NCBI GenBank assembly: GCA_030715195.1
Contig: JAUYVI010000003.1
Location: forward strand, 338,960-402,959
Direction: 5' to 3'
From: Dongia sedimenti
GTDB taxonomy: Bacteria > Pseudomonadota > Alphaproteobacteria > Dongiales > Dongiaceae
DNA length: 64,000 nucleotides
Both the position numbers and the translations under genes were made by a program. Below, piece by piece: positions 1 through 8,009 of the stretch. Numbering within the stretch: position 1 is the first letter of the stretch; each line of letters opens with the position of its first letter. The notes under the pieces are model-generated. The model did not search any database. It had not been told where the DNA came from and saw only the letters and a program-made list of their open reading frames with translations.

Positions 1-225
1 CCAGCGATGCAGGCAGTACCAGACCATCGGATAGACGAGGCCGGTCGCCACCCAGGCAACCGCCAGCGGCAGCGGGGACTCATACCAGCGATAGACGAAA
101 TAGAAACTCGCCGCCGCGACCGCGATATAGGCGAGCACCGAGGGATAGGTGAAAAAGGCGCGAAACAGGTCCGCCAGGGACATGCGTGCCAGGTTGTGGG
201 TCCGGTTCTTCCAGAAGCCGCTCAT
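1..225 (-). CDS. fatty acid/sterol hydroxylase-family membrane protein (5' part only)
   Basis: Only the first 75 codons are inside the window, and the gene continues beyond position 1. The N-terminus is basic and polar. It is followed by two hydrophobic segments (about residues 28-45 and 52-70), and the visible part ends in a Tyr-Cys-Leu-His-Arg-Trp stretch. This matches where diiron fatty-acid/sterol hydroxylases place their first histidine cluster after a transmembrane hairpin, but the remaining His boxes are not visible. The gene lies about 100 nt downstream of a CDP-alcohol phosphatidyltransferase on the same strand, at the end of the lptF-lptG operon. With sphingolipid genes nearby, a sphingoid or acyl-chain hydroxylase is a reasonable inference. 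Another small membrane protein family cannot be excluded from this fragment. Confidence 0.55.
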   Translation of the reverse strand, partial: MSGFWKNRTHNLARMSLADLFRAFFTYPSVLAYIAVAAASFYFVYRWYESPLPLAVAWVATGLVYPMVWYCLHRW

Positions 226-327
226 CGGGTCGCTTTTCTATGCTGAGAATTGGCGAGTAATCTAGGCGAATCAATGGATTGGAGCAAGCGGCAAAGGGTT
301 ACGGCTGCAACCCGTCAGCGCCCCGGA

Positions 328-1542
328 TCAGGAGACGTTCCCCTGCGGCCGGGCCCGCTCCACGAAGAAGATCCAGAACGTCCGCCCGCCGTGATAGAGG
401 CAGGTCAGGGCCTGCCAGGCCACGATCAGATAGAGGGTCGGAACCCCGAGCCCGAGGTAATAACCGACTGTGAATAAAGGAAGGTTGATGTTGCGCCGGG
501 AGATGAAGGTGCGCACGAAGGCGTCGATCGGAGCGTGGGTGTGGAGACCCTTGTGGAAACGCCGGGGATAGATCGCGAGGATCAGCCGGTCGAGCACGTA
601 CAGGCCCAGCATCACCAGCCCGGCCTGCCAGGCCGGCGACGTTGTGTCGCCCCCGGTCAGGCCCCAGGCCCAGGCGAGATACCAGAACGGCGGATGCACC
701 AGATCCAGTCCATGGTCGAGGATGTTGCCGAGCCAGGAATCGGTGAAGGTCAGCCGCGCCAGCTTGCCGTCGACCGAATCGAGCACGCTCATGCCGTAAG
801 CGCACAGGAAGCCGAGCAGGAACTGGCCCTCGGCGAAGAGCGGAACGGCGATCAGTGTCAGGAAGATGCTGACCGCCGTCACCAGGTTCGGATGCACGCG
901 TGCCCGCGCCAGCGGCGGCACCATCAGCCAGACCAACGGCGGGTAGACGTACTTGGTGAAGAAATCGGTCGAGCCCTTGTAGTTCGACCAGAACAGAAAG
1001 CGCTCGAGTTTGCGTGCCTGCTCCGCCGTCTCGACGCGAAAGAGGTAGTAGGGCGTGCTCCGCCGAAGCTTGCGGATGAAGGCCGGGAACTCCGCTTGGG
1101 TCAGCGGCGCCAAGCCCGCGACGGAGTTCGAGAGCCGCGTCGCATTGCGGTCGATCCGGGCGATGTCGCCGGGCTCGATGCGGGCCATGACCGCGTCGCT
1201 GTCCGGAGCGTCGCCGCGCGCGACTTTGCTGCCGGCATTCTGGCCGAGATAGCCGTAGAGGCGCGCATCGGCAAGCGTGGCCGCGTCGGTGGCGAGCACC
1301 GCCTCGTTGGCGGCGGCGGCCGCGAGCCGCTCGCCGCAAGTGCCGGTCGATTGCACGATGCGCACCGGCGCTTTCAGCCGCGGCTCGAGCACGAAGCGGG
1401 TTTCCGTCGCGCTGCCGCAATCGACGATGACTTCGCTGATCTCGATCTTCTGATGCCGTGCCGCCTTCAGGTGGCGTTCGATCAGGGACATGCCGAAGAC
1501 CCGCTGCGATGAGGCCTCCGCAGCGTCGATCCACAATTTCAT
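328..1542 (-). CDS. CDP-alcohol phosphatidyltransferase with N-terminal nucleotidyltransferase-like domain (paralogue 1)
   Basis: The protein has 404 residues. The C-terminal half carries the CDP-alcohol phosphotransferase signature D-x2-D-G-x2-A-R-x8-G-x3-D-x3-D (about residues 255-280, starting DSVDGKLAR) inside several membrane helices. The family attaches a phospho-lipid group from a CDP-activated donor to an alcohol. The first 180 residues look like a degraded sugar-nucleotide transferase domain (GMSLIERHLKAA) without the glycine-rich nucleotide loop. The start at 1542 (MKLWID) is chosen because the paralogue at 22051-23346 starts the same way (MIVWID) and because it leaves 4 nt after lptG; a longer start would overlap lptG. 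The gene is co-directional with lptF-lptG and the hydroxylase-like gene. The substrate is unknown. A ceramide-derived donor is inferred from the surrounding locus. Confidence 0.85.
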   Translation of the reverse strand: MKLWIDAAEASSQRVFGMSLIERHLKAARHQKIEISEVIVDCGSATETRFVLEPRLKAPVRIVQSTGTCGERLAAAAANEAVLATDAATLADARLYGYLGQNAGSKVARGDAPDSDAVMARIEPGDIARIDRNATRLSNSVAGLAPLTQAEFPAFIRKLRRSTPYYLFRVETAEQARKLERFLFWSNYKGSTDFFTKYVYPPLVWLMVPPLARARVHPNLVTAVSIFLTLIAVPLFAEGQFLLGFLCAYGMSVLDSVDGKLARLTFTDSWLGNILDHGLDLVHPPFWYLAWAWGLTGGDTTSPAWQAGLVMLGLYVLDRLILAIYPRRFHKGLHTHAPIDAFVRTFISRRNINLPLFTVGYYLGLGVPTLYLIVAWQALTCLYHGGRTFWIFFVERARPQGNVS

Positions 1543-1546
1543 GCTT

Positions 1547-2629
1547 TTAGTAACCTTCGAGACGAATGAGCCATGCGCCGCCGACACTGGCGAAGACCAG
1601 GATCGGCATCCAGGCGGCGACGACGGGCGGGACGGCGCCGGTCTCGCCCAGGGACATCACGAGACCGTCGGAGATGAAATAGAGGAAGCCGAGGCCGAAG
1701 CCGATCGCCATGCCGGCGGCGAGACCGCGGTCGCGGCGATAGAGGCTATGCGCAACCGGCGCCGCCAGCAGGATCATCAGGATCGAGCTCATCGGCAGGG
1801 AGAAGCGCTTCTGCAACCAGGCTTCGTAGAAATAGGTCGGTCGCACGCCGACATCGGCGGAGGTCGCGAATGACCAGATCTTCGCCAGGGTCATCGCCTG
1901 CGGCAACTCGATGAGATTGGAGAACTCGGCCGGAGTCAGGGTCGTCTCCCAGGTCATCTCGGCGCGGTGCTCGGCTTGCGAGGGCTGGTCGGGAATGATG
2001 GATGTGATCCAGACGTCCCTCAGGGTCCATTGACGCTGCTTGGTGTCATAGTGCGCTTCGGCCGCTTGGCGCACACGGTTGAGGATGCCGTTGTCGCCGC
2101 GCTCGTAGATCCGCGTCTGTTTCAGCGTCGCGCCGTACTTGCCCACGCTGGTGACCTCGATCACCGAGCGGCCATCCTGAATGAACACGGCTTCATCGTC
2201 GTCTTTCGAGGAGCGGTCGACATAGATATCGCGCTGGACCATGGCATTGATCGCCCGCGGCACGATCTGATCCGCCAGCGCAAAATGCGCCAGGCCGACC
2301 AGGATCACCGCCGGCAGGAACGAGAGCAATACGGCATTGTAGGGCGCCCCGGCCGCCTTGTAGGCCAGGATCTCGTTGTCGCGCTCCAGCCGTCCCAACG
2401 TCATCAGCGTCGCCAGCAGGACCGCGAACGGCGTCAGGAAGCTCACGATCTCCGGCAGGCGCAGCACGGCATAAAGCGCCAGGGCGCTGAAATGGCCGCC
2501 GCCGCGATTGAGCACCTCGATGCTGTTCGACAACAGGTCGAAGACCTGCAGCAGGGCGGTGAAGCTGATCAACAGCAGCGCCATCTGAAGGAAGAATACG
2601 CGGAGGATATAGCGGCTGAAGGTGCTCAT
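1547..2629 (-). CDS. lptG: LptG-type permease of lipopolysaccharide-export family (YjgP/YjgQ)
   Basis: The protein has 360 residues. It has two N-terminal transmembrane helices, a pair of helices around residues 60-120 with the typical E-I-L-A-Y-K-A-A-G coupling segment, a central periplasmic beta-jellyroll region (about 130-265) and three or four C-terminal helices. This is the architecture of LptG, which with LptF and the LptB ATPase extracts a lipid from the inner membrane. It starts 7 nt after the lptF-type gene. No lptB, lptA or lptC is next to it. The neighbours are sphingolipid and headgroup genes, so this may be the cell's ordinary LPS pair or a paralogue devoted to another lipid; the window alone cannot decide. 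Confidence 0.85.
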   Translation of the reverse strand: MSTFSRYILRVFFLQMALLLISFTALLQVFDLLSNSIEVLNRGGGHFSALALYAVLRLPEIVSFLTPFAVLLATLMTLGRLERDNEILAYKAAGAPYNAVLLSFLPAVILVGLAHFALADQIVPRAINAMVQRDIYVDRSSKDDDEAVFIQDGRSVIEVTSVGKYGATLKQTRIYERGDNGILNRVRQAAEAHYDTKQRQWTLRDVWITSIIPDQPSQAEHRAEMTWETTLTPAEFSNLIELPQAMTLAKIWSFATSADVGVRPTYFYEAWLQKRFSLPMSSILMILLAAPVAHSLYRRDRGLAAGMAIGFGLGFLYFISDGLVMSLGETGAVPPVVAAWMPILVFASVGGAWLIRLEGY

Positions 2630-2636
2630 GCGCGGC

Positions 2637-3827
2637 TCACTCCGCCACCTTGGGGAGGCGTCGCGGCAACAATCGGCGGAACCAGGTGCCGATCGTGCTC
2701 AAGCCGTCAAACAGATGCGCCAACGGATCCTGGCCTGGCTTTCGGTCCGCCACCCAGAACAGCCAGAGGCTGCAGGCCGCAAAAATGGCGCAGGGCACCC
2801 ACAGAGCCGGGATCGGACCGAGCGCCTGCCTCCGCACCATGGCCTCGCCGAACTGCAGGACTTCGTAATAGAAGATCAGGAACAGCACGCCGACGATCAT
2901 CCGCAGGCTCTTCGATGTGCGCCGCGACGAGATGCCGACCGGAAAGGCCAGGAACGGGAGGAAGAGGATCGAGACCGTGCGCACCAGGCGTTCATGCAGC
3001 TCCGCCGTGATATCCTCGATATCCAGGTAGGACGGCGTGTTGAAGTAAAAGCGCACGAGCTCGGTGAAGGTGAGCTCGGATTCCTTCTCACCGCGCGGAC
3101 GAAACGGGTCCGGCGCGATCGATTCCAGCGGCAGGTCGAGTTGATCGAACGTCATCGCGCGCGTGGCGTCGCCGTTGGCCGTGGTTTCGGACCGGATCCC
3201 GTTATGCAGCTGCAGCACCAGCGAGAAGTCGGATTGCTTGCGCAGATCGCCGCGCTCGGCGGTCAGGATGATGCTGCGCCCGGCATCGTCCTTCTCCTTG
3301 ACGAAGATCCTGGTGAGCGTTCGACCTCCGTCGGAGATGTCGCCGATCAGGATGGTCTTGCCGCCGAATCCGGAGAAGAAGGCGCCGCGCTCGATCGCGG
3401 AATCCCACTGGGTGTCGGTGACGAGATGCACCAGGGCGCGATAGCCGAAACGGGTGTAGGGCTGCAGCCAGCCGAGCAGATAGCTGCTGATCATCACCAG
3501 CACGACGGCGAGGGCGAGCACCGGCGCGATCAGGCGCAGCAGCGAGAGGCCACTGGCCCGCATGGCATCGAGCTCGCTCTCGCTGGAGAGTCGCGAGCCG
3601 GCATAGAGCACGCCGATGAAGAGTGCCGCCGGCAGGGCGATGCCGAGATAGAACGGCACCAGGTTGCCCAGCATCTTCAGGATGATCGAGAGCGGGCTGC
3701 CGCGATTGGCGAAGAGATCCAGCAGGTGGATCAGGCGCTGCATCAGCAGCGCCGCCATGGCGATCCCGACCGCGGCCAGCAGGGGCATCAGCACGCGGCG
3801 CAGGATGTAGGCATCGATCAGGCGCAT
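2637..3827 (-). CDS. lptF: LptF-type permease of lipopolysaccharide-export family
   Basis: The protein has 396 residues. The N-terminus MRLIDAYILRRVL leads into membrane helices, followed by the coupling segment (ESELDAMRASG, about residues 81-91), a periplasmic domain (about 130-280) and three C-terminal helices. This is the LptF partner of the adjacent LptG. The start at 3827 overlaps the end of the upstream metallophosphoesterase by 10 nt, which suggests translational coupling. Longer upstream reading in this frame has no membrane-protein character and lies inside the neighbour. The pair sits in an operon with a phosphoesterase and a CDP-alcohol phosphatidyltransferase, an unusual setting for the essential LPS exporter. 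Confidence 0.85.
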   Translation of the reverse strand: MRLIDAYILRRVLMPLLAAVGIAMAALLMQRLIHLLDLFANRGSPLSIILKMLGNLVPFYLGIALPAALFIGVLYAGSRLSSESELDAMRASGLSLLRLIAPVLALAVVLVMISSYLLGWLQPYTRFGYRALVHLVTDTQWDSAIERGAFFSGFGGKTILIGDISDGGRTLTRIFVKEKDDAGRSIILTAERGDLRKQSDFSLVLQLHNGIRSETTANGDATRAMTFDQLDLPLESIAPDPFRPRGEKESELTFTELVRFYFNTPSYLDIEDITAELHERLVRTVSILFLPFLAFPVGISSRRTSKSLRMIVGVLFLIFYYEVLQFGEAMVRRQALGPIPALWVPCAIFAACSLWLFWVADRKPGQDPLAHLFDGLSTIGTWFRRLLPRRLPKVAE

Positions 3828-4786
3828 TGCTGCAGCACCGGCGGGTTGGCGTCGCCCAGCAGCACGATCTCGCCGATCGGTGCGAAACCCGACCCGTCGG
3901 GCTTGAGCTCCCGCATCGACACGGTCAGCGTCCACGCCCCGTCGTTGCGCTCGGCGCGGGACAGGCGATAGAGGTGGTAGCGCGACGGGTCCCGATGATC
4001 GGTCGACACGGCGGAGGCGGACGGCACGCCGATCACCGGCACCGAAGTGCTCGGCCCCTTCATCCGGCCGAGCTGGGACATATGCGTATGGCCGTGCAGC
4101 ATCAGCTCGCATCCGCGCTTCCGGACGATTTCCGCCAGCGCTCCGGCGTCGCGCAGACTCTTGCGCTTATAGGCGCCGCCACCGAACGGTGGGTGATGGA
4201 TCAAGACGATGCGGAACGCGCCGGCCTCGCCGAGCGTCTCGAGCATGGCGTCGAGGCGCTGCAGTTGATCCGTGCCGAGCTCGCCGGCCGCGCTGAATGG
4301 CCGCGTGGGGAGGGCGGTCGAGACGCCGATCAGCGCCACGCCGCCCAGTCGCCGCATGAAGGGAAAATCACGGACGTCCCGCGGCGGCCGATCGTTATCG
4401 CCGCCGTCGAAATGGCGGCCCGTCATGTATTCGCTCCAGAGCCCGGCTGCTTTCGCCCAAGGCAGAGCGACATAGGCATCGTGATTGCCGGGCACCACCG
4501 TCACTTGGTCGCCGGCACCGATCCGCTGCAGGAAAGCATGCGCCTGGATGAACTCGGCGGGCAGGGCGATGTTGACCAGGTCGCCGGTGACGGCAATGTG
4601 ATCGGGCTTCTGCGCCGCCAGGTCCTTGGCGAGCACGTCCAGCACTTCCAAGCGATGGATCTTCGAGCGCTTCAGGCGCCAGGAGAGAAAGCCGGTGACC
4701 CGCTTGCCGGCAAGCGCCCGCAAACCGGGGCGCGGCAGCGGCCCGATGTGCAGATCGGAGATATGGGCGAGAGTCAGGCTGGGCAC
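3818..4786 (-). CDS. calcineurin-like metallophosphoesterase
   Basis: The protein has 322 residues. It carries the full metallophosphoesterase motif series: HISDLH (residues 8-13), GDLVN, GNHDA, LIHHPPF and HGHTH, which bind two metal ions. It is close in shape to the CpdA/Icc class of phosphodiesterases, but the substrate cannot be read from motifs. The start codon is GTG at 4786 with GAGG about 9 nt upstream; the nearby ATG is out of frame. It is the first gene of a minus-strand operon leading into lptF, lptG and a CDP-alcohol phosphatidyltransferase, so hydrolysis of a lipid-linked or nucleotide-linked phosphate (an LpxH-like role) is a plausible but unproven guess. Confidence 0.85.
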   Translation of the reverse strand: MPSLTLAHISDLHIGPLPRPGLRALAGKRVTGFLSWRLKRSKIHRLEVLDVLAKDLAAQKPDHIAVTGDLVNIALPAEFIQAHAFLQRIGAGDQVTVVPGNHDAYVALPWAKAAGLWSEYMTGRHFDGGDNDRPPRDVRDFPFMRRLGGVALIGVSTALPTRPFSAAGELGTDQLQRLDAMLETLGEAGAFRIVLIHHPPFGGGAYKRKSLRDAGALAEIVRKRGCELMLHGHTHMSQLGRMKGPSTSVPVIGVPSASAVSTDHRDPSRYHLYRLSRAERNDGAWTLTVSMRELKPDGSGFAPIGEIVLLGDANPPVLQQCA

Positions 4787-4973
4787 GCCATAGCCTCGGT
4801 TCCCCCTTGGGGTTCCTGTTGCGGTTCCTGGATCGTGAGCGGTACATGGTCCTGAACCCGGAAACCGGTCAAGCCTTGATTTTCCTGCGGTAATTCAGGT
4901 GGACGCTCGGCCGGGGATAGGGCTATTTCAGGCCGATGAGAACGCCCCAGCGGCAGATTCGTTAACGTTTTGA

Positions 4974-6140
4974 ATGAGCGACAGGATTTCCGAACGACCG
5001 AGCGTCCGGATCGTGGCAGGCCCGGCCGGCGGAAGCGCAGGCATCGGGGCCCAACCGCGCCGTTTTTGGGGCATGACGGCCCGAGAGAGACTGGAACGGG
5101 CGTTGGCCCGGGCCGGCGCCAAAACGGCTGACACCGGCCTGCTGCTGGTCCGGGACGACTTCATTTTCGATGAGATGCTGATCCCGGCTTTGCTGCGACA
5201 GCCGGGCCTGCTCTTGACCGGCACCGGCGGAGAGCCGGTCGCCGCGCATCTCTTCGACGCCAGTCAGGCCGCAGCAGTGGGCGCGGCGCTGGCATCGGGC
5301 AGCGACAAGACCATTCCGGCCGAGCTCCGGCGCGTCGACTCGGGCGGCCTGGCCAGCACGTACAACAAGACTTTGCGGCGGCGCGCCCCGCCGTACCTCA
5401 TGCGGGTCGACTCGATGCCGTCGGTCGCGATCGAGCGCCGGATGTTTAACGGCGCTTATAAGGGCGTTACCGATTTCGTGACCAAGCGGCTCTGGCCCTG
5501 GCCGGCCTTTCACGTCACGCGATTCTGCGCCCGCTTCGGCATTTCGCCCAATGTCGTGACCGCGGTCAGCCTGGTGCTGGTTCTGCTGGCGATGGCGCTG
5601 TTCTGGCAGGGCGCATTCGCGCTCGGCCTTGCCTGCGCCTGGGGCATGTGCTTCCTCGACACGGTCGACGGCAAGCTCGCACGGGTCACTCTGCGCTCGA
5701 CGCCGTTCGGCAATGTGTTCGACCACGGCATCGACCTCATCCATCCGCCGTTCTGGTACTGGGCCTGGTATCACGGCCTGTTCGCCGCCAATGACGGGTT
5801 TACCGACTCGCTGCTCAACCTGTCGCTGCTCGTGGTGATCGTCGGCTATGTGGCCGGCCGGCTGCAGGAAGGCCTCTTCACCTGGCTGCACGGGATCGAG
5901 ATCCACATCTGGCGGCCGGTCGATTCCTGGTTCCGCGAGATCACCGCGCGGCGCAACCCCAATCTGTTCATCCTGACCGTGGCAGTGATCCTCGGATCGC
6001 CGCGAGAGGGATTTGTGCTGGTCGCGATATGGACCCTGGTGTCTTTCGCCTTCCACACGATCCGGATCCTCCAGGCGTCCCTCACCAAGGCGATGGGGCG
6101 TCCGCCGGTCTCCTGGCTGAGCGAACCGATCAAACCATGA
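4974..6140 (+). CDS. CDP-alcohol phosphatidyltransferase family protein (paralogue 2)
   Basis: The protein has 388 residues. The CDP-alcohol phosphotransferase signature begins at about residue 229 (DTVDGKLAR, then G-x3-D-x3-D) within a multi-helix membrane domain. Ahead of it is the YKGVTDFVTK segment, which is also present in paralogues 1 and 3. The N-terminal 150 residues are soluble and more divergent than in the other two. The end overlaps the following lipid kinase by an ATGA junction (6137-6140), so the two are translationally coupled. The kinase is in turn followed directly by a Tam41-like nucleotidyltransferase. This suggests the enzyme uses a CDP-lipid made by its two partners. It diverges from the lptF operon across a 187-nt gap that must hold both promoters. 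Confidence 0.85.
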   Translation: MSDRISERPSVRIVAGPAGGSAGIGAQPRRFWGMTARERLERALARAGAKTADTGLLLVRDDFIFDEMLIPALLRQPGLLLTGTGGEPVAAHLFDASQAAAVGAALASGSDKTIPAELRRVDSGGLASTYNKTLRRRAPPYLMRVDSMPSVAIERRMFNGAYKGVTDFVTKRLWPWPAFHVTRFCARFGISPNVVTAVSLVLVLLAMALFWQGAFALGLACAWGMCFLDTVDGKLARVTLRSTPFGNVFDHGIDLIHPPFWYWAWYHGLFAANDGFTDSLLNLSLLVVIVGYVAGRLQEGLFTWLHGIEIHIWRPVDSWFREITARRNPNLFILTVAVILGSPREGFVLVAIWTLVSFAFHTIRILQASLTKAMGRPPVSWLSEPIKP

Positions 6141-7099
6141 GCGCCAAGATCGGCGTCCTCAGCAACGCCCACAGCAAGCGGAACCGGGAGGCGCTGGGTG
6201 CATTCTCCGCGCTGCTGCACGATCATCCGCAGGTGAAGCACCTCGCCTTCCACGACATTTCCGACCTCGTCGAATGTCTGCGGGAGATGGCCGCCGCAGG
6301 GGTCACGCATCTCTGCATCAGCGGCGGCGATGGGACGGTTCAGGCCACGATCAGCGCGCTCATCAATGACAAGCCGTTCCCCACGCTGCCGAAGCTGAGC
6401 CTGCTCTCGGCCGGCATGACCAACGTCATCGCCCGCGATCTCGGCGAGACCGAGCTGCCGGCGCCGCACTTGAAGCGGCTGATCGAACGGGTCGAAGCGG
6501 GTGATCCCGGGGAGACGGTCGAGCGCGCGGTGATGACTCTCGAACTCGGCGATGATGGCCCGCCGATCCACGGCTTTCTGCTCGGCGCGATCGCCTTCTA
6601 CCAGGGTACGATTCTCGGCCGGCGCAAGGTGCACGGCATGGGCTTCACCCAGAGTCTCGCCAGCAAGATCGGCATCCTGCTCTCGGTGCTGCGCGTCCTC
6701 TGGTACGGGCCGGGGGCGAAATCCGGCTTCACCGGCGAGCGCGTCGCCATGGCGCTCGACGGCCGGGCGGACGCGCCGCAGGAGCTGTTCCTGCTGGTCT
6801 GCACGACGCTCACGCAGATCCTGCCCGGCATCAAGCCGTTCTGGGGCCAGGGGCCGGGGCGAATGCAGATCACCACCATCAGTCATCCGCCGCGCCGCTT
6901 CGCCTGGGCCGCTTTGCCGGCCCTGCGCGGCAAGCCGCGGCCATGGATGGAGGCCTATGGCTATTGCAGCCGGCGCGCGGAACAGCTTGAGTGCGACCTG
7001 GTGACGCCGGTTGTGTTCGACGGTGAGTTCCTGGAGACCGATGGCGGACCAGGGTTCAAGCTCTCGGTCGGCCCGACCATCACCTTCACGCGCTATTGA
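6137..7099 (+). CDS. diacylglycerol-kinase-family lipid kinase, candidate ceramide kinase
   Basis: The protein has 320 residues. It has the diacylglycerol/sphingosine-kinase catalytic fold, with the nucleotide loop GGDGT at residues 63-67 and an S-x-G-M-T-N segment near residue 92 that fits the second conserved region of the family (usually G-T-x-N). These enzymes phosphorylate the free hydroxyl of diacylglycerol, sphingosine or ceramide using ATP. The start overlaps the upstream phosphatidyltransferase stop (ATGA). The next gene begins 7 nt after the stop. Ceramide is inferred as substrate because the gene lies between headgroup enzymes and a complete sphingolipid backbone operon, as with the Caulobacter ceramide kinase locus as I remember it. 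Diacylglycerol or another lipid alcohol remains possible. Confidence 0.8.
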   Translation: MSAKIGVLSNAHSKRNREALGAFSALLHDHPQVKHLAFHDISDLVECLREMAAAGVTHLCISGGDGTVQATISALINDKPFPTLPKLSLLSAGMTNVIARDLGETELPAPHLKRLIERVEAGDPGETVERAVMTLELGDDGPPIHGFLLGAIAFYQGTILGRRKVHGMGFTQSLASKIGILLSVLRVLWYGPGAKSGFTGERVAMALDGRADAPQELFLLVCTTLTQILPGIKPFWGQGPGRMQITTISHPPRRFAWAALPALRGKPRPWMEAYGYCSRRAEQLECDLVTPVVFDGEFLETDGGPGFKLSVGPTITFTRY

Positions 7100-7106
7100 G
7101 GAACGT

Positions 7107-8009
7107 TTGGCGGACGCGCTGCGCGAAACCTTGAGCGAGGAATTGAACCGGCCGGTCGCCGCGACGGTTCACGCCATCGCCGATGTCTTGCGCGCGCGCT
7201 ATGAGCGCGCCGCCGTGGCGGTGCTGTTCTACGGATCCTGCCTGCGCTCGCCCGAGGCCGAACTCGCCGACAATCTGCTCGACTTCTATGTCCTGGTGGA
7301 CGATTACCGCCGAGCCTACGACAAGACCTGGCTCGCGGTCGCCAACCGTCTCCTGCCGCCGAATGCCTTCTATTGCGAGACGGTGTGGCAGGGGGGTCAT
7401 ATCCGCGCCAAGTATGTCGTGATCTCGCTGGAGGATTTCGCGCGCTTCTGCCGGCCCGAGACGCAGAACGTCTCGGTCTGGGCGCGTTACGCGCAGCCGG
7501 CGCGCATCGTCTGGACCCGCGATGGCGCGACCGCCGAACGCATCGTGACCGCCTGCATGGACGCGGTGCGGACGATGCTGCGTCGGGCCTGGCCGTTGGA
7601 GCCGGCGAGCCGAGATGCGCGCAGGCTCTGGACCCGCGCGATGCGGGAGACCTACGCGGCGGAGCTGCGGCCGGAAGGGAGCGACCGCGCGGTCAAGATC
7701 TTCGAGAACGATCAGGCGCGCTACGAGCGCCTGACGCCGCTGGTGCTGGACGAGCTGGGGCAGCCGGAGATGTCGCCGGAGCAAGCTGCGGCCGGCTGGA
7801 AACGCCGCCGCCGGCTCGGCAAGACCTTGAACCTGCTGCGCATCATCAAAGGCATCTTCACCTTCGACGGTGGCCTCGACTACGCGCTGTGGAAGATCAA
7901 GCGCCATTCCGGCATGACCGTGCCGGTCACCGACTGGCAGCGCCGGCATCCGCTGCTGGCCGCACCGGGGCTGGCCTGGCGACTCTATCGGATGGGTGCG
8001 TTCCGCTAG
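7107..8009 (+). CDS. Tam41-like nucleotidyltransferase, candidate CDP-lipid (CDP-ceramide) synthase
   Basis: The protein has about 300 residues and is soluble. A nucleotidyltransferase-fold motif YGSC (residues 42-45) is followed by LLDFYVLVD (57-65). Further on, the segment AKYVVISLEDF and then a W-x-R-Y-A-Q-P-A-R-I stretch resemble the conserved IKYGVIS and GRLQKPV regions of Tam41/MMP37, the mitochondrial CDP-diacylglycerol synthase. That resemblance is from memory, not from an alignment. TTG at 7107 is the likely start because GAGG lies 5 nt before it; an ATG at 7041 would overlap the kinase by 59 nt. It is the last gene of the phosphatidyltransferase-kinase-nucleotidyltransferase operon and abuts the convergent desaturase. 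The proposed job is to convert a phospho-lipid to a CDP-lipid. Confidence 0.7.
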   Translation: MADALRETLSEELNRPVAATVHAIADVLRARYERAAVAVLFYGSCLRSPEAELADNLLDFYVLVDDYRRAYDKTWLAVANRLLPPNAFYCETVWQGGHIRAKYVVISLEDFARFCRPETQNVSVWARYAQPARIVWTRDGATAERIVTACMDAVRTMLRRAWPLEPASRDARRLWTRAMRETYAAELRPEGSDRAVKIFENDQARYERLTPLVLDELGQPEMSPEQAAAGWKRRRRLGKTLNLLRIIKGIFTFDGGLDYALWKIKRHSGMTVPVTDWQRRHPLLAAPGLAWRLYRMGAFR

